Of a DNA stretch of 64,000 nt, positions 18,285 to 27,300 are shown in pieces. The notes under the pieces are model-generated. The model was given only the letters and a program-made list of their open reading frames with translations, made no database searches and had not been told where the DNA came from. The position numbers were made by a program, and so were the translations under genes. The DNA is from Mesorhizobium norvegicum (GTDB lineage Bacteria; Pseudomonadota; Alphaproteobacteria; Rhizobiales; Rhizobiaceae), in contig NZ_SMYZ01000013.1 in assembly GCF_004919685.1 (NCBI RefSeq), forward strand, positions 1-64,000, in the 5' to 3' direction. Within the stretch, counting starts at the first letter, position 1, and every line of letters starts with the position of its first letter.

Positions 18285-19169
18285 TCAGAGCACTTCGCCT
18301 GGCGGTGCGGAGATGTAGCAGGACGCGTAGATATAGCCGGTCGTGCGCTCTAGGCGATCCTCCATGCCGAGTTCGGCCATAGCCTTCAGGATGGCCCGCC
18401 GTTCCGTCGGTGTGGAGAAGCGGGATTGGCGTTGTCTGAACCGCTCTGCGAGCCTGGTTTCCAGCGAGAAATCCCGAAGGGCCGCCGCGATGTCATCATA
18501 ACTGAAGGGGTGCCTTGCGAAGGCGACGACCCACGGGCGTGAGCCCGCCGAAGCCTCATAGACGCGTGCAAAAGTTGCCGCAGTAGCGTAACCCACGCAG
18601 CCTGTGCTGATGAGGATATCCGCATCTGCGAGTGCACCACGTTCGTTGAGTGTCAAGTCACGGGTTTCCAGATCGGCCGTGATCCCAGCCTCTAGCAGGC
18701 CCATGTCAAGCGCATAGTGAACAGCCCGAAATGATGGATCCACGCCGACGAACTGGATGTCGTCACGGAGGCGCTGATCGAAAAAGGTGCGATGCTCGGC
18801 TTTCTGTCGGCACGACAGCGATCCCCTGGGGCCGAGATAAGCAGCATACAGATCGTCGAGACCGAGATCTGTTCGCAGTAAGGCAGCGTTGATACCATAG
18901 GAGCAACCGACATCGATGATTTTCAACCTCGTCTTGTTTCGAACACGTCGATAATCGGCGAAGACCCTTTCGAAGACCGGTTTGGCCCGGCCTGGGATCA
19001 TATAGTCCTTCGCCAAGCACAACCGAAGATAGGTATGCGGCAACGTGCGATTGTAGGTTGCCGTGAACCGTCCTTCGACCCATGCGTTCGGCCGCGCTCT
19101 GTACTTGCTGTTTGATGCAGACCTGCCATGCTCATTCTCTTTTTCGTTCGATCGATCATGGTGACTCAC
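18285..19169 (-). CDS. Class I SAM-dependent methyltransferase
   Basis: A 294-residue protein with a Rossmann SAM-binding fold: motif I LKIIDVGCSYGINAALL at about residue 82, a later acidic strand FVGVDPSFRAVHYALDMGLL, and post-I segments ending in DADILISTGCVGY. The GTG start at 19169 has GAGGAG eight bases upstream. The N-terminal 35 residues are charged and probably disordered. Substrate unknown. Close positioning to the LuxR gene and a matching NifA/RpoN promoter suggest joint symbiotic expression; methylation of the NRPS-PKS product is a reasonable but untested idea. Confidence 0.85.
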   Translation of the reverse strand: MSHHDRSNEKENEHGRSASNSKYRARPNAWVEGRFTATYNRTLPHTYLRLCLAKDYMIPGRAKPVFERVFADYRRVRNKTRLKIIDVGCSYGINAALLRTDLGLDDLYAAYLGPRGSLSCRQKAEHRTFFDQRLRDDIQFVGVDPSFRAVHYALDMGLLEAGITADLETRDLTLNERGALADADILISTGCVGYATAATFARVYEASAGSRPWVVAFARHPFSYDDIAAALRDFSLETRLAERFRQRQSRFSTPTERRAILKAMAELGMEDRLERTTGYIYASCYISAPPGEVL

Positions 19170-19211
19170 GATATAATCTCCTCGCCAGCTTCTAACGCCT
19201 TCCGAGGTGAT

Positions 19212-19332
19212 TTCAAAACTCGTGCCAAGCTGAGCAGAGAGCCATAAAGGCGAGGTTCTCCAAATTAACTCAATGGTTTACATACGAGCGCAACGAGGAG
19301 CCTTCGAACATTATGATGTCGCGCACGCAACA
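19212..19332 (-). promoter_or_regulatory. NifA/RpoN-type promoter of the methyltransferase
   Basis: Read on the minus strand: a NifA site TGT-N10-ACA occupies 19317-19332 (the motif is its own complement), and the -24/-12 element TTGGCACG, AGTT, TTGAA lies at 19212-19228. The predicted transcription start is near 19200, about 30 bases before the GTG codon, with the ribosome site in between. The -12 sequence TTGAA is the same variant as in the luxR promoter. Confidence 0.82.
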
Positions 19333-19719
19333 CACATCGCCTTCCAGGACGGCTTCTGTACGTCGCACTCTTCTAGTCTTGCTGTGTTATAAATGGCGTC
19401 GGCAGCATGGACATCGTGGCAGCGTCGCGCCAGGATGTGGGCGAGCCTAGTCATGATGGTGGCGATGGAATGCCGTCCGGTTTGGGAGGGAGCGGCGGCG
19501 CCGCCAGGTCAGTAACCTTCGCAAGCATAGGTGTCCGCTCTCGACCTGCCTTACAATTCGCTCTTGACCGCGCGGTGTCAGCCCGGGCCATCTTATGGAT
19601 ATTCTCCGGTTTCTCCGAAATCACTGAAGCTTTGACAAACCTCAGCTTTCCCGGATGGACAACCTATTAAAGGCTCACAGCGGAATAACGGAATAACACC
19701 CTGCCGTCGGCCATGCTGG

Positions 19720-20015
19720 CGAGCCGGGAATTGGCAAGGGCGACGCGATGGGTATCGCGGCCGAGAAAGGCCAGCATTGGTTGGGGCCGCACCGGCACCA
19801 TGTTCGCCGGCGAGCAGGCAGCGATCACGCCCGATATCTTGTGCACTTCGAAGGGACTGACGGGCGGCTGGCTGGCGCTTGCGGTAACGCATGCCACCGA
19901 TGCGATCTTCCGCGCGCATTTTTCCAGCAATCGCACACGGAGAGCCCGATCGCCTTCACGGCAACGCTGGGCCAATGTCGCGATCCGGAACGATGAGGTT
20001 GGCAGTCGGCTCGAG
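19720..20015 (+). pseudogene. bioA: bioA (class III aminotransferase) fragment
   Basis: The reading IGWGRTGTMFAGEQAAITPD, then ILCTSKGLTGGWLALAVTHA and DAIFRAHF is the PLP-lysine region of adenosylmethionine-8-amino-7-oxononanoate aminotransferase or a close class III relative. The frame then breaks near 19930; SPIAFTATL and ANVAIRNDEVGSRLEQ in two other frames continue the same family. Only about a quarter of the gene is left. A bioF remnant lies at 37870-38217, so the element once carried biotin genes. Confidence 0.8.
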
Positions 20016-20209
20016 CAGGATCCTGATCGCCGCGTGGAGGACGATATCACTCTTGTGGTCGACAAGGTTGCCGACCTCGGCAGCGCCCGTAGGCCATGAT
20101 GTGGTTACTCGAGCATGGGCTGGACTTGCCTGCCAGGCGGCAACAATGACGACGTGTCCGGCGCAAGCCGAGTTATGGCGACCATCCACCGGATATTCGT
20201 GAATCCGAT

Positions 20210-20765
20210 CTAAGGCGGCGCCAACGGTGCGAGGAATGGCTTGTATCGATCCTGGGCACCCATGAAGGCCATGTCAGTTGGGAATGGGCTGAGGCGATCC
20301 GCAAGAAGCTGACCGACAATGTGACCACTGGCAGGGCATGGAGCCCCAAGCATGGCGATACATTGCTGGCCCGGATTTGTCAGCTGCCGACGCTGTGGCC
20401 GCAAGCTCACGTGTAATATACGGGCGCCAAGCACAACATTCCGCGCTATTCCTGTTGGCTGGACCTGCTCCACAATAGCGAGTCGCGCTGCATCGCCTTC
20501 GGCGGTGGATGATGCGATTGAAGAAGCACTCCTGCGTGTCGTCGAGCCCGGCGCGATTGCTGCCGCCGCCCAAGCCGAAGCACAGGCAGCCGATTGCCGT
20601 GACCAGGCCCGCGACGTCCTGCGTCGCATATCCGTTCGAACTGCGGATGGGCCAAATCCCGGTGCGACATGAGTTTTGCCATAGGCGCGCCCTCAGCCGC
20701 GATCTGGAAGCTGCTCGCTACTCCTCCGACCGGCCTTGGAAATATGACGCCGCCGATCCCGAAAC
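20210..20765 (+). pseudogene. Serine recombinase fragment
   Basis: Pieces in three frames make up the C-terminal half of a large serine recombinase: EGHVSWEWAEAIRKKLTDN, the zinc-ribbon CRRCGRKLT, YTGAKHNIPRYSCW, RCIAFGG, VDDAIEEALLRVVEPGAIAA and RDLEAARYSSDR. An internal stop follows the zinc ribbon and at least two frameshifts are present. The catalytic Ser domain is absent. It is a trace of a mobile element that once operated here. Confidence 0.75.
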
Positions 20766-20961
20766 CGGCCGGTTGCCGCTCAACTGCGGCTGGTGCTGTG
20801 GCGGCTTCAAGGCGACACCACCAGCGGCTATGCTGTGCCTCGCCCCCCTTCTTGCCACCGGCGCATCTCACAAGACCGCCGGCGCATACCGGTTCGACCG
20901 CTTCGCTCGGGGCCATGTGATCGACGAGCGCGGCGCCGGCGCGCAGCCGAATCTCCACTGA
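20760..20961 (+). pseudogene. soxB: soxB (sarcosine oxidase beta) 3' fragment
   Basis: The frame LPLNCGWCCGGFKATPPAAM, LLATGASHKTAGAYRFDRFA and RGHVIDERGAGAQPNLH, ending in TGA at 20959-20961, is the C-terminus of the sarcosine oxidase beta subunit (the NCGW.GGFKATP and DRF..G..IDE motifs). The rest of the gene is missing and the fragment is fused to the recombinase remnant. A soxD remnant follows ten bases later, in the normal soxBD order. Confidence 0.8.
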
Positions 20962-20970
20962 AGCCGGGCT

Positions 20971-21205
20971 ATGCTAATCTCTGGGCTCGCGCGACGCACA
21001 GGAATTCACCTATTTCGACGAAGCGCGGCTGATAGACCGTCCAGCCCGGGTGCGCGCAACGCCGAGGCCGCCTTCTGCGGCTATGTCTTCCTGCGCGACA
21101 ACCCGGCAGGCGTGCACCGGGAACTGTGGTTCCATGAACAGGGCGGCCGATCCTGGCTGATCGTGAAGCGCAATACGGTCACACATGAAATCCTCGGTGT
21201 GGAGC
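20971..21205 (+). pseudogene. soxD: soxD (sarcosine oxidase delta) fragment
   Basis: Starts MLIS, loses the zinc-binding Cys residues through small deletions, then reads in successive frames DAQEFTYFDEARLIDRP and GARNAEAAFCGYVFLRDNPA, RELWFHEQGGRSWLIVKRNT, VTHEILGVE. This is the sarcosine oxidase delta subunit with two or more frameshifts, and the conserved Cys of the H..GC motif is Gly here. Non-functional. The 200 bases after it contain one further open frame that I do not recognise. Confidence 0.8.
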
Positions 21206-21567
21206 AGGTAGGCGAAAATGGGCCTTCGGCTTGCTCCGGCGGGTATTGCGTCCGGAATCTTTTCGACTGGCGCGTCGCTTTGTTCGGGAGCGGGAACGGC
21301 GAGATGCACGCTCGAGGAAATTGGGATCGCGGCAAGCTTGCCCGAACTGCCATGCGCCGTAGACGAAGGCTACACAATTGTGCCCACCTTCTATGTGCCA
21401 AGCAAAAAGCGCGCCTAGGCCCTGCCGCAGAGAAGGGGGCCGTTCCACAGCCGTTACTTCCATTTATAGGCCCCATTTTATTCAAACCCACCACACGGGT
21501 CTCTCTTTCCCATCGCGCTCGGCGCTGAATCTCATTAATCTCGACACTAGCAGGTCCATTGCTGCCT

Positions 21568-22524
21568 TTACTTACAGTTTTGTTTTGCTGCTGCCATGAC
21601 GCAGAGTAGTTCAAACATTAGATGTGCGGCTACCAGTTGAGTGTGCCCGGAGGGGTCGTACATCGGGGCGATTTCACATATGTCGGCCCCGATGATCTGT
21701 CGGGCTGTGAGCGAGCGAATAATCACTTGGGCGTCCCGTGGAGAGAGCCCGCCGATTTCCGGCACACCGGTTCCCATGGCGCAGCCCGCGTCGAGGCAGT
21801 CGATGTCGAACGATACATAGGTCGGGCCGTCCCCCAGGATCTGGCCTATTTCCTCAATTACTCTGGCGCGCCCCAAGTCTTCATATTCGTCGATGGTGAT
21901 CACACGCATTCCGACTTCGTGGCCGAAGGCTGTGTCATTTTCGCTGTGTTGGGTGCCCCGTAAGCCGATCTGGATCATACGCGTGGGGTCCACCAACCCT
22001 TCTTCGACCGCGCGTCTGAATGTGGTCATATGATTGATTTTTGTGCCCAACGCTTCATCGAGTGTGTCTGAGTGGGCGTCGAACTGAACCACACCCACGG
22101 GCCGATCCTTCGCGATCGCCCGGAGGATCGGCAATGGAATCGTGTGATCGCCACCAAGCGCCAGCGGCCACGCGCCTACGCTATGGATCTCGTCGAATGT
22201 AGCCTGGATAAGATCGATGCTCTTAAGGCGCTCGTACGAGTGGACGGATGCGTCCCCGACATCGGCGACATTCACTAGAGAAAACGGGTCGATCTTAGTC
22301 GCAGGATTAAAGGGCCGGAGAACCCGTGACGCTTCCCGAACCGCGGCCGGTCCGAACCTCGATCCCGGCCTCATGTTCGTTCCGAGGTCATAAGGAACAC
22401 CAACAAGTGCGATATCCACACCTGGACCAACAGACATCCGCCGAGTGCGCATGAACGTCGCAACGTCCGCATATCTCGCGATTTGACTGGGATCCAAAGG
22501 ACGATAAGCCGGATCGTTTTTCAT
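21568..22524 (-). CDS. Agmatinase/guanidino-acid ureohydrolase
   Basis: A 318-residue member of the arginase-agmatinase family. Manganese-ligand motifs are intact: ALGGDHTIPL, VQFDAHSDT and YVSFDIDCLDAG, followed by the specificity region GTGVPEIGGLSP. Ureohydrolases release urea from agmatine, guanidinobutyrate, guanidinopropionate or similar; sequence alone does not separate these, though rhizobial proteins of this length are often guanidino-acid hydrolases. The gene lies 80 bases downstream of a methyltransferase and 2 kb from the NRPS-PKS end, on the same strand, so it could supply or tailor a guanidino precursor. Confidence 0.88.
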   Translation of the reverse strand: MKNDPAYRPLDPSQIARYADVATFMRTRRMSVGPGVDIALVGVPYDLGTNMRPGSRFGPAAVREASRVLRPFNPATKIDPFSLVNVADVGDASVHSYERLKSIDLIQATFDEIHSVGAWPLALGGDHTIPLPILRAIAKDRPVGVVQFDAHSDTLDEALGTKINHMTTFRRAVEEGLVDPTRMIQIGLRGTQHSENDTAFGHEVGMRVITIDEYEDLGRARVIEEIGQILGDGPTYVSFDIDCLDAGCAMGTGVPEIGGLSPRDAQVIIRSLTARQIIGADICEIAPMYDPSGHTQLVAAHLMFELLCVMAAAKQNCK

Positions 22525-22604
22525 ACTGATTACTCCATGTCACAGCGCGCGCGTCCTCGCGAGATGTGCCACCTACGTAGGCAAAGCGGATCTATACAAG
22601 AATG

Positions 22605-23294
22605 TCATGCGATTGGACCCCGTTTGCGAATGGAGAACATCCTGTTAACCTGCTTCATCTGAGGGTAGTTGCCGGCCGCGAGAAACGTGGCGGTTAGATC
22701 GTTTGCGTTAATGAATTCCAAAAGGAGATCATCACGTGCATTACTTGCGAATCCCAAGAGTATGCTGCCGGACTCTGTGAGAAATTCTGGCCCTTCTGAT
22801 AGAAAACGTCCGAGCAATCTATAACCCGGGTCGATAGCAGCCCGTTCGAGATTATCCCTGTATTCGTAATCATCTGACGTTAATATCGATGGATGGTTCC
22901 AAAATATATAGTCGAATTTTCGATGGGGCGGAATATTGCAAAAAACGTCACTTTCGATTACGTCGACGTTCTCAATACCGTTTCTTGCAGCATTTTCTAG
23001 CGTGTTCGCGACCGCCTTAGGATTTATATCACAGGCTACTAACGACAGCGCACCGTGTTTCGCGAGGTACAGTCCTGGGAGGCCGAAACCGCAGCCGATC
23101 TCCAGGATTCTTTTCCCGGCAACGGGGGGGAAATTCTCTGTATACCAACGCCAACTGTGGAAATCTTTTGGCGAAAGGACGCTTTCGTATACGATCAAAT
23201 CCAGTCCAAATTCCTGCATATGCAGCGGGAAAGTGTACTGTTGGCTGAGTTTGAGCTTCGTCCTTATCTGTTCAACCTGTTCACGATCCGTCAT
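22605..23294 (-). CDS. PrmC-like SAM-dependent methyltransferase
   Basis: A 229-residue protein with SAM motif I RILEIGCGFGLPGLYLAKHG at about residue 66, motif II LVACDINPKAVANTLENAA, and the catalytic-loop segment DYIFWNHPSI. That last segment takes the place of NPPY in PrmC-type N-methyltransferases, with His between Asn and Pro; this is uncommon and may change the acceptor. The product is unlikely to be release-factor methylation in this context. It is transcribed toward the ureohydrolase. No strong promoter was found upstream; a degraded -24/-12-like sequence at about 23413 lacks the essential GG. Confidence 0.8.
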   Translation of the reverse strand: MTDREQVEQIRTKLKLSQQYTFPLHMQEFGLDLIVYESVLSPKDFHSWRWYTENFPPVAGKRILEIGCGFGLPGLYLAKHGALSLVACDINPKAVANTLENAARNGIENVDVIESDVFCNIPPHRKFDYIFWNHPSILTSDDYEYRDNLERAAIDPGYRLLGRFLSEGPEFLTESGSILLGFASNARDDLLLEFINANDLTATFLAAGNYPQMKQVNRMFSIRKRGPIA

Positions 23295-24050
23295 ATGCCT
23301 GCTATCCTGTCACTATACACAATAAACCCTCCGAAAACTCCGTCTGGGTGAACTTAGGCGTCGTAGAAAGACGCTCGTTCATGTCATGGCTCCCCGGAAG
23401 TCGAGATTGAATGGAGCAAATCCAGTGTCAGTGTCATACCCGTCGATACGTGCTGATACATGCGCCGAGAATTGAGACGTATTTCCACGACATTATTCTG
23501 AAACCATTCATACGGCTTGTCACTGAACTTTCATCCAATGGCGATTAGAGTGTCGGCCCCTATTGGACCGCTCCTCAATGCGCTCGGCTGGCACTAGTGG
23601 ATGGAATCCGGCACAAATGATACAAATGCCTTACGGAGAATGGTCGTTCTGCATCGGGAAGAGCTAAGTAGGGAGGCGATGATATGTATCAATGATGAGA
23701 CGGACGCATCATTGGCTGTCCCGTCGAATATGAACGGTAGTTCAAGAGGCATTTTCGTTTTCCTTAGTCGCTGACAGGCTTAGAAATATAGTATGTTGAC
23801 ATGTTTTTGGAGCTACCATCTCTGGTGGCTTGATACAGGCCGCGATACAACGACCCGAACGGCACGTAAGGCTGATCGCAGGTTTCTGTGGCTATAGAGC
23901 TACACCGGTTGCCACCGCCGGCATCGCCGGATCGTTCGTAAGCGTCACGAGCGTGGCACCTTGCGGGATAGAGTTGTGTCGCGGAGATTTGCCGCCTGGT
24001 TTGCGAGGAGCGCAGGCGGATGAATTAGAGCGACGCTTTTGCCGTGCATC
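23295..24050. other. Non-coding stretch upstream of the methyltransferase
   Basis: About 750 bases, more AT-rich than the surroundings, with no gene I can support. Plus-strand frames here are short and shadow-like. Confidence 0.4.
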
Positions 24051-24054
24051 AGAC

Positions 24055-24360
24055 ATAGCCGCTGACTATCGTCGCGTCGAGGTGACTACGGGCCGGCGGA
24101 CAAGGCGCGCGTCGTTCCGGCAAGTCGCAAAGCGCGGAGCCGGGTGCCAACATCTCGGCGGTCGCGCGGCGCTGGGGGATCAATCGCGGCTTCCTTTCGG
24201 CGTGGCGGCAGCAGGCCGGGCTGGTGAGACGGAAAGGGTGCAAGCAAGGGGACGTCAGAGCTGCAGTTTGTGCCGATCACGATTGCAGGTGAAGATCGGC
24301 TGCACGGCCGCGAGGGCGGACCGAGCGAGCAGGTTGGCGATCTTGCTGTGCGGGATCTGC
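24055..24360 (+). pseudogene. IS66-type tnpA (orf1) remnant
   Basis: Frame-broken pieces of the small IS66 accessory protein: the helix-turn-helix segment PGANISAVARRWGINRGFLS and AWRQQAGLVR, then ELQFVPITIAGEDRL in another frame. No tnpB, tnpC or inverted repeats remain. The fragment ends about 20 bases before the stop of the NRPS-PKS gene and marks the downstream boundary of the biosynthetic operon. Confidence 0.7.
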
Positions 24361-24379
24361 AACGACGATGCAAGGCCCT

Positions 24380-27300
24380 CTAACCGACATGGAATATGCG
24401 CCTTATGATGTCGGCTATTTGGGAGACGTTGTCTCGGCGCATAATGCTGAAGTGGTCTCCATCGATGACATGAACTTCGATGTTGCCTCCTACTTGGTTC
24501 CACCCCCATGTCGGATCAGCGGATGACACATCCTCTCCCGGTAACAGGCTGCCAAGTGCTCCTACTGTTCTTGCCCTAACGAGGGTGACAGGGATGGGCG
24601 TCTTGCTTGCCTCGAGCTGCGACGCGATTATGGCGTTTGCCCAGTAGATGGAAGCGCTGCACCTAAAACTCACTTCTAGCGTTTCGCCATGACATGCAAG
24701 ATCCAACGCCTTGAACGCCTCAGTGGGGTTTGCTGACAGCATCACGTTGAACGTCTCCTGATCCAGCAGCCGACCAACGCCCTCCACCGACACTCGTGGG
24801 GATGCGCTAGCGGGGATATCCAAGATCAACACGCGACTAACCTCGACCCCTTGCCGATGAAGCTCGATGCCAACCTCGTTGGCTATTTTCCCCCCGAAGG
24901 AATAACCGAGCAGCACCACTCTTTTGTCTCCTGCTGCATCCTTGGCACGGGCTGTCATGGGGGCGATGATATCTTGTGGCTTAAGTGAATTTCGCCAGGG
25001 ATCGATACCCTTTGGATATTCGAGTATGTCGAATGGAATATTCCCCAGCAGCGGAACAAGCCCCGCGAAATCCATCGGCTCTCCCGTAATGCCAGGAATG
25101 AGAAGAAGCCGTGTGTCTTTGAGGGACCAAGGCTCCGGCTTGGAACGGGGACGGCTGGCAGCCTGGGAAATCTCCACCGAGAGACGACGCGAGGTTCCGC
25201 TGCTCATGATTATTGTCGACGAGACAGACGTCCCGAAACGTTTCCGCAAGTCGTTTCGCAGTTCGATCAGGAGCAAAGAATCCAGGCCGAGGTCACGCCA
25301 TTCGAGATCCGGATCGATGGTTGCAGCATCCCGCCTTCCAAGAAGCGCGGCAACCCGCTGCGTAACGACGCGCAGAACGTCGGCTTCGCTTTGACCTTGA
25401 TCTGTCAGATGATCAGCGGGCTGCGATGTGATCGCATGGTTTGCATTGGTCTTTCCGAAGTCAGGACCTATACCTGCGGAAACATTCAACGCCTCCATGC
25501 GAGATGGTTTCCGGGCAATAGCCACCCCAAGTGCTGCAGCGCCCTGCTCGTTCGAAAGTCCCGCATCACCGCGTTCGAAATACCTCTGTGTCAACTCCGC
25601 GTTGTCGGCAAATGCAGCGGAATTCTTCCACACACCCCAATTGACAGATGTCGCCGTGAGTCCGATCTCGTTCCTGTACCGGCTGAGGCCATCCAAGAAG
25701 CCGCAGGCCGCGGCATGCAACGCCTGCCCCGCCTCCCCTCGAGAAGAAGCAGTCGACGAACACAGAATGAAGAAATCAAGAAGCCCCGGCTTACTAAAGA
25801 ATGCATGAAGATTGGCTGCCCCACCCGCCTTTGGCGGCACCACGCGCGCTATATCGTCGTGATTGATTGAGCTGATTATTCCGTCCGCAACGCTGCCCGC
25901 AGCATGAATGATGCCTCTGATCGGGCGTTCTGCTTGGATCTGTTCTAGGCATAAGGCGAGCGCCTCACGGTTCGAGACATCCACGGTATGAACTCGAACC
26001 GAGCAACCGGCTGCCCCCACGCCTTTGATCGCCTCAAGACGTTCTTCAGTCGGAACGCTGCGCGAAAGTACATCGATGTGCTTCGCTCCATATTCGCTCA
26101 ACGCTTGGAGCATCAAAGGCCCGATGCTGCCGAGCCCCCCAGTTACGAGGTAGGAAGCGGTACCGTCTAGTCGATGAGGGAATTCCAACGCAAATGGAAT
26201 CTCCTGCGGTTGAGCGACAGCTCGCTGCTTTCCATCATAGACCACCACATCGGCGGTATCTTCCAGACTGCAATCTAGCTCCCTGGAGATGAGGTCAGGT
26301 AGCGATTTTGGGTCGACATGCCCGACCTGAATGCACAGCAGGCGCGGGCAAGCTGTTTCCGCAGCAAATGACCTGGCGAAGCTGAAAGCAGCCTCTGCGA
26401 TACCTACCGACGTTCCATTCGCGCAATCCTTGCGGGAGACCATGATGATTGGGATGTTTGTACCAAGATCGAAGGCACCAGCCACTCTTGCGAAGAGCGA
26501 CGACATACTGGCTATGGCACATTCTAGCTCCTGCCCTGCATGGGCAGCCGAGGGCAGAAATATATCGACCGGAATGACAAGGTAGTCGACATTCACAAGA
26601 TCCCTAGCAATTTCTGCGGGGTCTCGCGCTTGCCAAAGGCCGACTATTGGCAAATCCAGAGGCGCATCCTGAATATCGTTGGAAAGAAACGAAGCAACTG
26701 CGCCGCGCATCCGTCTGACCGAACCTGCTGTTGGGAGGTCGCGAGGGACGAGCACCTCCTCGCGAATGGTTAGGCGCCCCTCAGCGCCCGGCCCGCTATG
26801 ATCATAATCGCCACCCTTCGCGCGTTCGATCTCAATCTGCCGGAAGCCTATTCCGTCCATGACGACATGGCCGGCTAAATTCCTAATGGTGAAGTCGAAC
26901 AGGCTCTCGCCATCACTTCGCCTGCAGTTCTTCACATCACATAAGGTCGTAGTGGCCGCCTCCTGGAACATGACAACACGATCAATCCCTACGGGGACGA
27001 AGGCCCCTCCCACATGACCATCACGGAAGACCGCTTCGATGACCTGAAGAGCTGAATCAATCAGGACTGGGTGGGCTCCGAAATACTCGCCATCGTCCCG
27101 AAGGCTCAGGGGGAGATGACACTGTGAGGTGCCAGATGTCTTCCCGGCGGACACAAAGGCGATAGATTTGAATGCCGGACCGAGGAAAACCCCTTGCGCC
27201 TCGTAGCGCTGATACACATGCTCCGGCAATACCTCACATAACCCCTCCTCCGGAGAAACTGCGGCGCAGGCTGCCAGCGTGCCTCTTTTGACGCGGGCCG

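Noticed and set aside
23413..23428. Possible sigma-54 promoter for the PrmC-like methyltransferase
   Set aside because: The -24 box is TGACAC, losing the invariant GG, and no exact NifA site was found upstream.
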